Assembly: GCA_023412855.1 (NCBI GenBank)
Contig: JAEZRJ010000010.1
Location: 32,433-96,432 of the forward strand
Origin: Bacillota bacterium
GTDB taxonomy: Bacteria; Bacillota; Clostridia; Lachnospirales; Lachnospiraceae
Direction of reading: 5' to 3'
Length of the DNA stretch: 64,000 nucleotides
Shown here: in pieces, positions 43,406 through 53,049 of the stretch
Position numbering within the stretch: position 1 is the first letter of the stretch
How the letters are laid out: each line of letters begins with the position of its first letter
Program-made: the position numbers and the translations under genes
Notes under the pieces: model-generated
What the model saw: only the letters and a program-made list of their open reading frames with translations
The model's database searches: none
Told to the model about the DNA's origin: nothing

Positions 43406-44539
43406 ATGCAGTATCTGAAAAAAATAAAAAGGGCGGTAATTATAGAGAGTATTCTTCTTAGCTGCTTCGGAATCGTTTGGGCGACAGGGTTTTTGAAAGA
43501 CGGTTTTCCGAAGGCGGAAGAACAGGCCATAGAGCTGGAAGTCTTCGCAGAAAAAAAATATATCAAGTGGGTGGACTTCAATATATCTTATGAGGCCCTG
43601 TGCGAAGCCTATAAATGGGATGTGGACACGTATAAGGAAAGTCTGGAAGATAAGGCGGCAGAGCATGTGAACTGGATTGAACTGCTGGCTTATGCAGGGG
43701 CTAAGAACGGTGGAAAGTTTCCTAAGGGCAGCGTATCGGAGATAAGCAAGGCAGCCAGAAAGCTTACGTCCAAGGAGACGACGATGCGGGAACTGACGAA
43801 GGATATGGAATATTATGCTTATTATCTGGAAGCCTATAGCGCTGTGCTGGGTGGGTTTGTAGGAGAGTACGAGATACAAAAGCCAATGGAGGATGGAACG
43901 GTGGAATGGCAGTCATGCTACGGCTTAAAAGCGTTTTCTCCCGTGGCGAAAGGCTTTGCTTATAACGACTATGACGATTTCGGGACATCCAGAAGCTATG
44001 GCTATTCCAGGCCTCATCTCGGCCACGATATGATGGGGCAGGTGGGTACGCCCATTATAAATATTGAATCCGGATACGTGGAAGCCATCGGCTGGAATCA
44101 GTACGGAGGATGGCGGTTGGGAATCCGCAGCTTTGACGGAAAGCGCTACTATTATTATGCACATCTGCGGCAGAATTTCCCGTATTGCAAGGATTTGGAG
44201 GAGGGCAGCGTGGTTACCGCCGGACAGGTAATCGGATATATGGGTCATACGGGCTACAGCACAAAGGAGAATGTAAACAATATAGATGTTACCCATCTTC
44301 ATTGGGGGCTGCAGCTTATATTCGACGAATCCCAGAAGGAGGGCAATAACGAAATTTGGGTCGATTGCTATAACCTGACAAGGTTTTTATATAAGAACCG
44401 CTCGGAAACCGTAAAAAATACGGAGACGAAGGAGTGGTACCGCATTTATGAGATGAAGGATCCGGCTGTATTGGAATACAATAGTAAAGTAAATATAAAA
44501 AAGCCGGCGGTGACTGATAAAACAGCGGAAGAAGAATGA
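43406..44539 (+). CDS. Membrane-anchored M23 family metallopeptidase
   Basis: About 377 residues from ATG 43406 (GGTGG upstream; an ATG at 43382 is also in frame). A signal/anchor helix lies at residues about 8-27 (AVIIESILLSCFGIVWATGF). A helical middle region is followed by an M23 domain with SRPHLGHDMMG (HxxxD zinc ligands), SGYVEAIGWN, YYAHL and THLHWGL (HxH ligands). All zinc ligands are present, so an active peptidoglycan endopeptidase is expected. The C-terminal tail is Lys/Glu rich. Confidence 0.9.
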   Translation: MQYLKKIKRAVIIESILLSCFGIVWATGFLKDGFPKAEEQAIELEVFAEKKYIKWVDFNISYEALCEAYKWDVDTYKESLEDKAAEHVNWIELLAYAGAKNGGKFPKGSVSEISKAARKLTSKETTMRELTKDMEYYAYYLEAYSAVLGGFVGEYEIQKPMEDGTVEWQSCYGLKAFSPVAKGFAYNDYDDFGTSRSYGYSRPHLGHDMMGQVGTPIINIESGYVEAIGWNQYGGWRLGIRSFDGKRYYYYAHLRQNFPYCKDLEEGSVVTAGQVIGYMGHTGYSTKENVNNIDVTHLHWGLQLIFDESQKEGNNEIWVDCYNLTRFLYKNRSETVKNTETKEWYRIYEMKDPAVLEYNSKVNIKKPAVTDKTAEEE

Positions 44540-44577
44540 AAAATTCCCGATAAATTTCTTGTTATCCAAGAGGTTTT

Positions 44578-44676
44578 ATGATATCAGCGAAGTGGACTCC
44601 GGCGGATATTTTAACCAATTTATCGACTCTTTTCTTAGTAAATTGGCACATTGACGAAGCTTGTTCCAATTGCTAA
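44578..44676 (+). CDS. Possible 32-codon ORF upstream of the first galactan LacI gene
   Basis: ATG 44578 has AAGAGG 4-5 bp upstream. The peptide begins MISAKWTPADILTNLSTLFL and ends CSNC. Two mutually exclusive stems lie in it: CCAATTTA/TAAATTGG (44615/44639) and AATTGG/CCAATT (44641/44666). It could be a leader peptide; support is only the ribosome site and position. Confidence 0.3.
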   Translation: MISAKWTPADILTNLSTLFLVNWHIDEACSNC

Positions 44677-44720
44677 TATGGACATATGGCATTTTTGACA
44701 TCATTGATGAGAAAGACAGT

Positions 44721-45758
44721 GTGGCGAAGATCGTGGGTTTAACGAAGAGAGACGGAGTAACCGAGAAATTAACAATTAAAGATGTGGCGGAAAGTCTTGG
44801 CGTTAGCGAGAGCACTGTATCCAGAGCTATCTCCGGCAAGGGAAGAATCGGTGAGGCTACGAGAAGAAGGGTGTTCGACTATATTGAGGAGCATAACTAT
44901 ATGCCCGGCATCGGCTCAAATGGGTTGATTTCAGGCAGGACCCGCAATATTTGCTGGGTGATGCCCGGAGATTGTAATGTGGTGGAGATCCCATTTTTCC
45001 AACAGTGTATGACGGGACTTTTGGAAGTGACGGAGACCTTCGGCTATAATCTCTTAGTTACCTCCAGCAGCCAGAACGATATTTCTCATTTGGAGAATCT
45101 GGTAAGCAATCACAAGTCGGACGGCATCGTGCTGGCGAGGACAAATGTGGATGACTTGGCCATCGATTTCCTCAAGGGGAAGAAAGTTCCCTTTCTTGCA
45201 ATCGGAAGCTATGACGACGAGAATGTCCTGCGCGTAGATCACGACCATAAGGCTGCGTGTAAGGAGTTCACCTCCATGCTGCTGCTTAAGGGCTATGAGA
45301 GGATAGGCCTCCTGGGAGGCAATAAAAGACTTATCGTCAATCTGAGCCGTTATGCAGGTTACGAGGAAGCGATGCTGCAGGCGGGAAGAAGTGCCGAACC
45401 GGGCCTGGTTTATATGGACATAGAAAACTATGTGGCAGCGGAGATTGCGGTAGAAGAGCTGCTTCGCAAGAAGGTGGACTGCCTTCTGTGCATGGACGAT
45501 GCCATCTGCCTCTATGTGCTCAATAAGCTGAATAAGGAAAATATCGGAGTTCCCCATACGGTAAAGGTAGGTTCTTTTTATGACAGCAGCCTTCTGGAGA
45601 ACCGCATACCCGCAATAAGTTCTATCGATTTCGATGCCTGCGAGCTGGGAAGGAATGCTGGAAAGATATTAATCGATTATATGGAGGGCAAGGAAGTCAA
45701 TACGAGCAATCTGTTCGGATATGAAATCCGCCTGAAGGAATCGACCAAGGATTATTGA
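44721..45758 (+). CDS. LacI family transcriptional regulator (paralogue 1)
   Basis: About 345 residues. The HTH near the N-terminus reads LTIKDVAESLGVSESTVSRAI followed by SGKGRIGEATRRRV. A sugar-binding domain follows, with DGIVLARTNVDD, CMDDAICLY and the closing SSIDFDACELGR. No in-frame ATG exists before the HTH; GTG 44721 or 44733 or TTG 44661 must serve, and 44721 is only a choice. It is clearly paralogous to the gene at 47920, and the two flank a chemoreceptor. It probably controls the galactan genes downstream. Confidence 0.85.
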   Translation: MAKIVGLTKRDGVTEKLTIKDVAESLGVSESTVSRAISGKGRIGEATRRRVFDYIEEHNYMPGIGSNGLISGRTRNICWVMPGDCNVVEIPFFQQCMTGLLEVTETFGYNLLVTSSSQNDISHLENLVSNHKSDGIVLARTNVDDLAIDFLKGKKVPFLAIGSYDDENVLRVDHDHKAACKEFTSMLLLKGYERIGLLGGNKRLIVNLSRYAGYEEAMLQAGRSAEPGLVYMDIENYVAAEIAVEELLRKKVDCLLCMDDAICLYVLNKLNKENIGVPHTVKVGSFYDSSLLENRIPAISSIDFDACELGRNAGKILIDYMEGKEVNTSNLFGYEIRLKESTKDY

Positions 45759-45782
45759 TATTTATTATTTTAGATTTATTGT

Positions 45783-45790
45783 TTGCGCAG
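45783..45790. promoter_or_regulatory. TGCGCA-type candidate LacI operator before the chemoreceptor
   Basis: TTGCGCAG, about 50 bp before the receptor ATG, resembles the TTGCGCAA sites around the ABC promoter. An inverted repeat CATGTTA..TAACATG lies at 45800-45827. Confidence 0.4.
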
Positions 45791-45839
45791 TTGCCTGTTC
45801 ATGTTAATGGAATAATCAGATAACATGAAGAGGTGAAAT

Positions 45840-47900
45840 ATGATAAAATCTAAACGTATAAGAAATAAATGGAAGAAGAATCTGTTCTCTACCATACGGT
45901 TTAAGCTGACGGGTTCTTATTGTCTGTTAATCGGCTTTATTATTATAGCAGGGGTGTCGGCGTACACCTCTGCTTCTGGCGCTATAAAGGCGAACTATAA
46001 AACATCTACTCTGCAATCGCTGGACATGTTGGGAGAATATTTGGAATTTGGATTCGATACGGTAAGCGGTGCGGCTGTGGAATACTTGTCGGATACCAAT
46101 GTGACGGATTATCTGACCGGAGGCATGGCGGCGAAGAAAGCAGACCAATCCATCTATTATACCGACAAAAAATCTGAGATTACCACAAAGGTAACCGCCG
46201 ATGCCTTTTTGCAGAGCATCTATCTTTTCTCGGATCCGGTATCTTCTTTATCCACGAACAAGAAATCTGTATTAAATATGTTTTCGGACTATACCCGATC
46301 TGAACAGGGAAAAACCTTGCTGGAAGACTCCCAAGCCTATTACTGGTTCGGTAAGTCCTCCATGATCGATGAGGCCTTGAATGTGGACAGCAATAACTAT
46401 GCAATCCGCATGATAAAGGCTTTTTACAGAAAGGAAGCTTTTCTTGCCATGGACATCGATAAGCAGGCAGTCACTGACATCTTGAATAAAATGCAGATGG
46501 GTGAGGGCTGCAGAATCGCATTTGTGACAGGGGACGGCGTAGAGCTTTCCGGGGATGGAAGCCGGGAAACGTTCTTTTTCGGGACTGATTTTTATGAGCG
46601 GGCCAGAGTAGCGGAAGAAAGTATAGGAACGATGGAGAATGTGTTGTTTGAGGGAAGAGATTATCTGTTCCTCTATCGTAAGATTGCGGATACCGGGGCA
46701 ATGGTGTGTGTGCTGATTCCCGAGTCGGAGATTACGGGGCAGGTGGAGGATATTAAGTATCTGACCTTTTTCGTTATATTGGCATCCGTTCTTATCGCGC
46801 TTTTGGTAGGTGGCGGAATCGCGGCGGGAATGAACAGGGCCATTAAATATTTTACCGATAAGATGGAGATCATTACTACAGGGGATATTTCCATTCGCTT
46901 ACATACCAATCGAAAGGATGAGTTCGGAACGCTGGCAAAGCATATGAATCACATGCTGGAGAGCATGAACGGTCTGATGGGCAATGTGAAGGCGGTGAGC
47001 CTTGAGGCGGCGCAGTCGGCGCAGAATGTTGTGAAGTCTTCGGAGACTATTTCGGAATCCGCGGCTTATATATCGGCGGCCATAGGCCAGATAGAGCAGG
47101 GATTGTTTGAACAGGCTAACGATACAAAGAACGGCGTGGAAAAGTTGGAGAGTCTGGCAAATCATATAGGAATCGTGGATAGGGAGACTATGGAAATCAG
47201 GGAGATTGCCGGAGGGACGACCTTTGCTATCGGAGACAGCATCGACAGAATGCACATTTTGAAGGAAAAGACGGAGGAAACCTCCGCAATAACTCAGAAG
47301 GTCATAGAGTCCATTAACGAGCTGAAGGTGAAATCCGGCCTGATAGGCGGCATCGTGGATACGATAGACAGCATTTCGGAAGAAACCACACTGCTGTCCT
47401 TAAATGCGGCAATCGAGGCGGCCAGAGCAGGCGTGGCAGGCAGAGGTTTCGCTATCGTGGCTGATTCCATCAAGAAGCTGGCAGATCAGTCTCTGGCGGC
47501 GGCGAACCAGATCAGAAGCATTGTGGATGAGATAAAAGAAGAAACGGTGCGCACAGTAAATGCGGCGAATGATGCGGGTGAAGTCATTACCTATCAGGAA
47601 ATTGCGGTAGAGGACATGCGCGGTTCCTTCAATGGAATGAAAGCGCAGGTAGAGGCGCTGGTGAAGAAGGTGGAAGCCATTGTATCGAGCATTGAAAGGA
47701 TGCGCACGGAAAAGGAAGAATCGGTGAATAAGATGGAGCATATCTCGGAAGTGACAGCGGAGGCTTTCGAGTCGATAACGGCTGCAAATGGAAAAACGAA
47801 GAACCAGGTGCAGATTGTGGAAGAACTTTCAATGCTTTCAGAGAAAATGCTCTATCAGGTGGAACAGCTGGAAACCGCACTTGGCGAATTTTATGTGTAA
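45840..47900 (+). CDS. Methyl-accepting chemotaxis protein of the galactan locus
   Basis: A 686-residue receptor. TM1 lies at about 21-45, a ~255-residue extracellular sensor without a family I can name (probably Cache-like) follows, TM2 is at about 305-330, then HAMP and the signalling coiled coil. The tip is [20 protein letters not shown] then [25 protein letters not shown] is divergent from the usual VAEEVRK. It lies between two LacI genes with a shared operator type, so it may sense galactosides or signal with the sugar importer. AAGAGGTG precedes the ATG. Confidence 0.9.
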   Translation: MIKSKRIRNKWKKNLFSTIRFKLTGSYCLLIGFIIIAGVSAYTSASGAIKANYKTSTLQSLDMLGEYLEFGFDTVSGAAVEYLSDTNVTDYLTGGMAAKKADQSIYYTDKKSEITTKVTADAFLQSIYLFSDPVSSLSTNKKSVLNMFSDYTRSEQGKTLLEDSQAYYWFGKSSMIDEALNVDSNNYAIRMIKAFYRKEAFLAMDIDKQAVTDILNKMQMGEGCRIAFVTGDGVELSGDGSRETFFFGTDFYERARVAEESIGTMENVLFEGRDYLFLYRKIADTGAMVCVLIPESEITGQVEDIKYLTFFVILASVLIALLVGGGIAAGMNRAIKYFTDKMEIITTGDISIRLHTNRKDEFGTLAKHMNHMLESMNGLMGNVKAVSLEAAQSAQNVVKSSETISESAAYISAAIGQIEQGLFEQANDTKNGVEKLESLANHIGIVDRETMEIREIAGGTTFAIGDSIDRMHILKEKTEETSAITQKVIESINELKVKSGLIGGIVDTIDSISEETTLLSLNAAIEAARAGVAGRGFAIVADSIKKLADQSLAAANQIRSIVDEIKEETVRTVNAANDAGEVITYQEIAVEDMRGSFNGMKAQVEALVKKVEAIVSSIERMRTEKEESVNKMEHISEVTAEAFESITAANGKTKNQVQIVEELSMLSEKMLYQVEQLETALGEFYV

Positions 47901-47919
47901 GGGGTGGGAATGGAGTATT

Positions 47920-48918
47920 ATGGACGGTAAGAAAAAGATAAATTATGTAGAAATGGCGGAGAAACTCGGAGTCTCAAGAACCACTATCTCCCGCGCCATG
48001 TCAGGCAAGGGAAGAATCGGAGATGATACACGAAAGATGATACGGGACTATGCGGTAAATGTCTGCGGCTATCCGGATATATTTTCCGAGGAAAAGAAAG
48101 GCAAAACAAATAATATCGCACTGGTCATTCCTAATAACTGGAGGCTTATCGACCTTCCGTTTTTTCAGCGCTGTATGATTGGAATAACGGAAATTGCCAT
48201 GGTCAATGATTATGATACCATTATTATAATGACCGGGGACAGAGATATCGGAAGCTTGGAGCGAATCGTGAACAGCAGGAAGGTGGATGGCTTTGTATTG
48301 GCGAGAACTTATGTGGATGATGTGTTCGTGAAGTATTTAAAGGGAGTGAACATGCCCTTTGTAACCTTGGGAAGTATCGACGACCCGGAGGTGGTGCAGA
48401 TAGACAACGACCATGAGGAAGCCTGTCGGGATATGGTATCCACTATGGTTTTAAAGGGAATGCGCAAAATCGCGATGATTGGAAACAATCGGAGCCACAT
48501 CGTCACCAACGCCAGATTCAACGGCTATTGCTCCGGTCTGGAGGACAATCATATCGGAGTAAATCCTGACTACGTGTTCCTGGATGTGCATAACAAGCTG
48601 AAAGCGGAGAAGATCGTGGATGAAATCATTATGAAAAAAATAGATGGGATCTTATGTATGGACGATACACTGTGCCGGTGGATACTTACCAAGCTGCGCC
48701 GCGAGCACATCCGGGTACCGGGGCAGATAAAGGTCGCCTCCTGCTACGACAGCGAAGTGCTTGAGGACTATACGCCTTCTATCACCTCCATACGGTTCGA
48801 CGCCATTGAACTCGGCAGCGTGGCTTGCAAGGTTTTGTTAGATTTGATCAACGGAAACAAGGTGGATGTGAGGACACTGCTGGGGTATGAAATTATTTTC
48901 AGGGAGTCTACGAAGTGA
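47920..48918 (+). CDS. LacI family transcriptional regulator (paralogue 2)
   Basis: A 332-residue protein. The HTH reads YVEMAEKLGVSRTTISRAMSG then KGRIGDDTRK. The sensor domain has NNIALVIPNNWR, DGFVLARTYVDD, CMDDTLCRW and ITSIRFDAIELGS. Its similarity to the 44721 gene over the full length (PFFQ..CM.G, LART.VDD, DDPEV./DDENV, CMDD) shows a duplication. ATG 47920 has GGAG 4 bp upstream; the longer frame to 47788 only overlaps the receptor gene. It lies directly before the operators and promoter of the ABC importer. Confidence 0.9.
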   Translation: MDGKKKINYVEMAEKLGVSRTTISRAMSGKGRIGDDTRKMIRDYAVNVCGYPDIFSEEKKGKTNNIALVIPNNWRLIDLPFFQRCMIGITEIAMVNDYDTIIIMTGDRDIGSLERIVNSRKVDGFVLARTYVDDVFVKYLKGVNMPFVTLGSIDDPEVVQIDNDHEEACRDMVSTMVLKGMRKIAMIGNNRSHIVTNARFNGYCSGLEDNHIGVNPDYVFLDVHNKLKAEKIVDEIIMKKIDGILCMDDTLCRWILTKLRREHIRVPGQIKVASCYDSEVLEDYTPSITSIRFDAIELGSVACKVLLDLINGNKVDVRTLLGYEIIFRESTK

Positions 48919-48950
48919 CCGGAGGGTAACTTCTTGTCATAATCTTGAAG

Positions 48951-48990
48951 TTGCGCGCAAATCAAAAATATAGTGCGCAATAGTGCGCAA
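48951..48990. promoter_or_regulatory. Upstream operator cluster of the ABC importer
   Basis: TTGCGCGCAA (perfect palindrome, 48951-48960) and two tandem TAGTGCGCAA units (48971-48980, 48981-48990). With the site at 49111 they flank the promoter, as in looping by LacI-type repressors. Confidence 0.55.
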
Positions 48991-49064
48991 ATAAGGGGTG
49001 TAAACTATTCAAAAAATGTGCAAAAAGATAAAAAATGAAATGAGACAAAAGTATATTCTGTCAA

Positions 49065-49093
49065 TAGACAACAATAAAAGATTTTAGTATGAT
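49065..49093 (+). promoter_or_regulatory. Promoter of the galactan ABC operon
   Basis: TAGACA and TATGAT are separated by 17 bp. The predicted start near 49100 is followed at once by the TTGCGCAA palindrome. Confidence 0.65.
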
Positions 49094-49110
49094 ATTTACA
49101 GAACAAGCAA

Positions 49111-49118
49111 TTGCGCAA
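49111..49118. promoter_or_regulatory. Proximal LacI-type operator
   Basis: The perfect palindrome TTGCGCAA begins about 11 bp after the predicted start site, a repressing position. Confidence 0.55.
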
Positions 49119-49177
49119 ACGAGAGCAACGTTCTGGAGAATAATAACAGTTGATACAATCATTTGGGAGGAAAGAGA

Positions 49178-50551
49178 ATGAAGAAAAAATTAGTAAGCAC
49201 CGTTTTAACGGCTGCATTAACCGTTTCCTTATTGGCAGGCTGCGGCGGGGGTACTGAGACGGCAAGCAATTCTGCAGGAACAGACGAAACGACCACGAAA
49301 GCAGCTTCTGCTGCAGAAACATCAGGGGATGAAGCTCAGGCGGATGCAGGGGCGGCCGGAGAAGAGAAATTGACCGTATGGTGTTGGGACCCGGCTTTCA
49401 ACATCAACGCGATGAACAAAGCGGCCGAGGTTTATCAGAAGGATCATCCGAACTTCGTATTGGAAGTAGTAGAGACGCCTTGGGAGGACGTTCAGACGAA
49501 GCTGACCACAGCGGCTACCTCAGGAAATCTCGATACGCTGCCGGATATACTCTTAATGCAGGATGCAGCATTCCAGAAGAATGTAATCAGTTATCCCGAT
49601 GCATTTACAGACCTTACGGGCAAGCTGGATTACAGTCAGTTCTCAGCAGGTAAGGTAGGCTTCTCCACCGTAGACGGCAAGAATTACGGCGTACCTTTCG
49701 ACAACGGTGCGGTTATCGCTTCTTACAGGACCGATTTGCTGGAGCAGGCCGGATATAAAGTTTCTGACTTTGAAAATATTACATGGTCCGATTTCATCGA
49801 AAAAGGAAAAGTAGTTCTTGAGAAAACCGGAAAGCCGATGCTCTCCTGCGTGGGCGGTGAGTCCGATATTATCGTTATGATGCTTCAGTCCGCAGGCGGC
49901 AGCTTCTTCGGAGCCGACGGTTCCGCACAGATCGTTGACAATGCGATTTTGGAAGAAGTCATGGGCACCTATGCAGAACTTGTTAAGAGCGGCGTTCTTG
50001 TAGAAGTGAACGACTGGGATTCCTACATCGGAACTCTTAACAGCGGAACGGTTGCGGGAACCATGGCCGGATGCTGGATCATGGCTTCCATTCAGGCGGC
50101 GGACGATCAGGCCGGAAACTGGGCAATAACGAATATGCCTAAATTGGATAGTGCAGCGACAGCTACTAACTATGCAAATCAGGGCGGTTCCAGTTGGGCA
50201 ATTACATCCAACTGCAAAAACGTAGATCTTGCTGCTGACTTCATGGGAGCCACCTTCGGCGGAAGCGTAGAATTCTATGACTCTATCTTGAATACAGGTG
50301 CAATCGCATGCTACTTACCGGCAGGTGATAGCGATGCGTATGGTGCATCCAACGATTTCTTCGGCGGAGAGGCTGTATATGCGAAAATAATTGATTTTGC
50401 AGGACAGATTCCTGCATGCAACACAGGTGTTTACTTCTATGAAGCACGTGATGCCGTGGCTACAGCGATTACAAATATCGTATCCGGCGCGGATGTTGCC
50501 AGTGAGCTTCAGGTAGCTCAGGATACCGTAAATTTTGCAATGGGACAATAA
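49178..50551 (+). CDS. ABC transporter sugar-binding lipoprotein
   Basis: A 457-residue extracellular substrate-binding protein. The lipoprotein signal ends LLAGCGGG with the lipidated Cys 22, followed by a Ser/Thr/Ala/Glu-rich tether to about residue 65. The mature part begins EKLTVWCWDPAFN, the usual start of family 1 carbohydrate-binding proteins. The gene context (GH42 and GH53) suggests galacto-oligosaccharides as ligand. GGGAGGAAAG precedes ATG 49178. Confidence 0.93.
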   Translation: MKKKLVSTVLTAALTVSLLAGCGGGTETASNSAGTDETTTKAASAAETSGDEAQADAGAAGEEKLTVWCWDPAFNINAMNKAAEVYQKDHPNFVLEVVETPWEDVQTKLTTAATSGNLDTLPDILLMQDAAFQKNVISYPDAFTDLTGKLDYSQFSAGKVGFSTVDGKNYGVPFDNGAVIASYRTDLLEQAGYKVSDFENITWSDFIEKGKVVLEKTGKPMLSCVGGESDIIVMMLQSAGGSFFGADGSAQIVDNAILEEVMGTYAELVKSGVLVEVNDWDSYIGTLNSGTVAGTMAGCWIMASIQAADDQAGNWAITNMPKLDSAATATNYANQGGSSWAITSNCKNVDLAADFMGATFGGSVEFYDSILNTGAIACYLPAGDSDAYGASNDFFGGEAVYAKIIDFAGQIPACNTGVYFYEARDAVATAITNIVSGADVASELQVAQDTVNFAMGQ

Positions 50552-50564
50552 TCTTAAGAAAGAA

Positions 50565-50590
50565 GGGGAGCGGCCCTCGGGTCGTTCCCT
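50565..50590 (+). terminator. Intercistronic stem-loop after the binding-protein gene
   Basis: An 11-pair stem (GGGAGCGGCCC with GGGTCGTTCCC, two G-T pairs) without a T tract. It probably protects or partly terminates the upstream message, keeping binding protein above permease levels. Confidence 0.6.
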
Positions 50591-50602
50591 ATCAATTACA
50601 TT

Positions 50603-51322
50603 ATGGACTATTTAATGATAATCGCAGCCTTGTTGGCCTTTTTCGTAAAAGGGATAAGCGGTTTCGCGAATACGCTGGTATTCACTACCATAACCGGTTT
50701 TGGATACAACAATGTAAACATTACTCCGGTAGAGCTTATTTTAGGGTATCCGACTAACCTTGTCATCGCATGGAAGGAACGGAAGAATACGGATTATCGA
50801 ATATGGCTCTTTCCGGCACTTCTCGTATGTCTGGGAAGCATTCCCGGAATGCTCTTTTTAAAAAGCGGAAACACCCAGTATATAAAGATTTTCTTCGGGC
50901 TCATCGTGATAGGTCTTGGAGTGGAGATGCTGTTTAGGGAATATAGCATCAGGCAGAGAAAGTCCTCAAAAGCGGTGCTTTTCATTATTGGGGCGCTTTC
51001 CGGTCTGCTTAGCGGATTATATGGAGTCGGAGCTCTGTTAGCCGCATATATGAGCAGGACGACTAAGGACAGCGGCTCCTTTAAAGGAAATATTTGCATA
51101 GTATTTATCGTGGAAAATACATTCCGGATTATTGTATATATAATTTTAGGAATTATGAATAAAGAAGTTTTTGTAAAAGCTGCTTCGCTCATTCCCTTTA
51201 TGGCGCTTGGACTGGCAGGAGGAATGCTCAGCGCTAAGTTCATGCCGGAGAAAACGGTAAAGAGAATGGTCATCATTATGCTGATCATTTCCGGAGCAGT
51301 ATTGGTTATAAACAACATTTAA
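50603..51322 (+). CDS. TauE/SafE-family membrane protein within the ABC operon
   Basis: A 239-residue protein with about 7-8 hydrophobic segments and the family pattern of two repeated halves: FFVKGISGFANTLVF near the start and GALSGLLSGLYGVGALL in the middle. TauE/SafE proteins are proposed exporters of organic or inorganic anions. Its place between the binding protein and permease genes of a sugar importer is unusual. It may export an organic acid or other product of sugar breakdown, but this is a guess. Confidence 0.85.
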   Translation: MDYLMIIAALLAFFVKGISGFANTLVFTTITGFGYNNVNITPVELILGYPTNLVIAWKERKNTDYRIWLFPALLVCLGSIPGMLFLKSGNTQYIKIFFGLIVIGLGVEMLFREYSIRQRKSSKAVLFIIGALSGLLSGLYGVGALLAAYMSRTTKDSGSFKGNICIVFIVENTFRIIVYIILGIMNKEVFVKAASLIPFMALGLAGGMLSAKFMPEKTVKRMVIIMLIISGAVLVINNI

Positions 51323-51360
51323 ACAAAGGCTGCATAGCTGACGGAGAGAGGAGGAGGCAA

Positions 51361-52245
51361 ATGAAGAAAAAACTGACTTTGGGACAGAAGCACAATCTCA
51401 CAGGCTGGACATTCCTTATGCCTGCGGTAGTACTGATTGTTGCAATGAGTTTCGTGCCGATGGTCCAAGCGCTCATTTTGTCTTTTAAAACCGGTATAGG
51501 CACTAACATGACCTATACGGGAATTACCAACTACACACGAATGTTTAAGGATGCGGTCTTTATACAGTCCTTAAAAAATAACTTTTTTTACCTTATCATA
51601 CAGGTGCCGATCATGCTCATTACGGCGCTGGTGCTGGCATCCATGTTAAATAACAAGGATTTGAAATTCAAAGGTTTCTTCCGCACGGCGATTTTTCTTC
51701 CCTGCGCTACTTCGCTTGTATCTTATGCGATTATATTCCGTTCTTTATTTGCAGTGGATGGGTTCGTGAACAACGTTCTGATCAATCTCGGAATTTTACA
51801 TACCGGCTACAATTTCCTGGGGCATCCCTTAAGCGCGAAAATCATTATTATCACAGCGCTCGTATGGAGGTGGACCGGTTACAATATGGTATTCTATCTG
51901 GCAGGATTGCAGAATATCGAATACTCGGTATATGAAGCTGCAAAAATAGACGGGGCATCCCCATTCCAAAGCTTCCGGAAGATTACCGTTCCGCTGTTAA
52001 AGCCTACCATTTTACTGACAGCTATTATGTCAACGAATGGAACCTTGCAGCTTTTCGATGAATCGATGAACTTAACCAATGGAGGACCGGCAAACGCGAC
52101 CATAACGATGTCCCACTATATTTACAACGTTTCCTTTAAGTACGTTCCGAATTTCGGATATGCGGCATCGATGTCTTATATGATTTTGATATTGGTAGCG
52201 GTACTGGCCTTTATACAGATGAAAGTAGGTGATAAGCGTGACTAA
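51361..52245 (+). CDS. ABC sugar transporter permease (MalF/UgpA type)
   Basis: A 294-residue permease with six hydrophobic segments. The EAA loop reads EAAKIDGASPFQSFRKITVP, where it meets the ATPase. It forms the channel with the next permease. AGAGAGGAGGAGG precedes the ATG. The 3' end overlaps the next gene by 8 bp. No ATPase gene is in the locus, so a shared MsmX/UgpC-type ATPase from elsewhere is expected. Confidence 0.93.
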   Translation: MKKKLTLGQKHNLTGWTFLMPAVVLIVAMSFVPMVQALILSFKTGIGTNMTYTGITNYTRMFKDAVFIQSLKNNFFYLIIQVPIMLITALVLASMLNNKDLKFKGFFRTAIFLPCATSLVSYAIIFRSLFAVDGFVNNVLINLGILHTGYNFLGHPLSAKIIIITALVWRWTGYNMVFYLAGLQNIEYSVYEAAKIDGASPFQSFRKITVPLLKPTILLTAIMSTNGTLQLFDESMNLTNGGPANATITMSHYIYNVSFKYVPNFGYAASMSYMILILVAVLAFIQMKVGDKRD

Positions 52246-53047
52246 TAAAGTAAGAATGGCTTTTTCCTATATATTTCTGACAATAGTGTCATTACTTTCC
52301 ATATTTCCGCTTTACTGGATGGTAGTGGCCTCCACTAACAAAAGCGTGGATGTAGTAAGGGGAACTCTGATTCCCAGCACCTATTTCATTGAGAATCTGA
52401 AAAACCTTTTCGCTTCGCAGAAGGTGGGAACAGCTATGCTCAACTCCTTCCAATATTCGATTATCCTTACGGTTATTTCCCTGATCGTATGCTCGCTTGC
52501 CGGCTACGGCTTTGAGATATACCACGACAAAGGGAAGGATACGGTAATGTCGATTATCCTTTTGGCTATGATGGTTCCCTTTGCGGCTACCATGATTCCG
52601 CTGTTTCAGATGTTTTCGCAGGCAAAGCTTTTAAATACTGCTATAGGTTTCGTCCTGCCGACCATCTCCACGCCGTTTTTGATCATGATGTTCCGGCAGA
52701 GTGCCAGATCATTTCCTCATGATATTATAGAGGCTTCGAGAATTGACGGATTAAGTGAAATTTCCATTTTCTTTTGGATGTTCATACCGACCATGCGCTC
52801 CACCTATGCGGCAGCAATGACGATCACGTTCATGAATGCCTGGAACAATTACTTGTGGCCCAAGGTAATCATGCAGGATAACGGCAGCATCACGATGCCT
52901 ATGTTAGTGGCGAACTTAAAAGAAGGTTATCTTACGGATTACGGAATGCTGATGTTAGGCGTATTGCTCTGTACGATTCCTACCGTAATCATCTTTTTCG
53001 TGCTGCAAAAAAGCTTCGCGGAAGGAATTACCGGAGCGGTGAAGTAA
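52238..53047 (+). CDS. ABC sugar transporter permease (MalG/UgpE type)
   Basis: A 269-residue permease with six hydrophobic segments and an EASRIDGLSEISIFFWMFIP EAA loop. The start is taken as GTG 52238, with AGGTG 6 bp upstream, overlapping the end of the previous gene; GTG 52229 overlaps that ribosome site. It ends with FAEGITGAVK, usual for MalG-type subunits. A TIR element begins 3 bp after the stop. Confidence 0.92.
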   Translation: MTNKVRMAFSYIFLTIVSLLSIFPLYWMVVASTNKSVDVVRGTLIPSTYFIENLKNLFASQKVGTAMLNSFQYSIILTVISLIVCSLAGYGFEIYHDKGKDTVMSIILLAMMVPFAATMIPLFQMFSQAKLLNTAIGFVLPTISTPFLIMMFRQSARSFPHDIIEASRIDGLSEISIFFWMFIPTMRSTYAAAMTITFMNAWNNYLWPKVIMQDNGSITMPMLVANLKEGYLTDYGMLMLGVLLCTIPTVIIFFVLQKSFAEGITGAVK

Positions 53048-53049
53048 AG

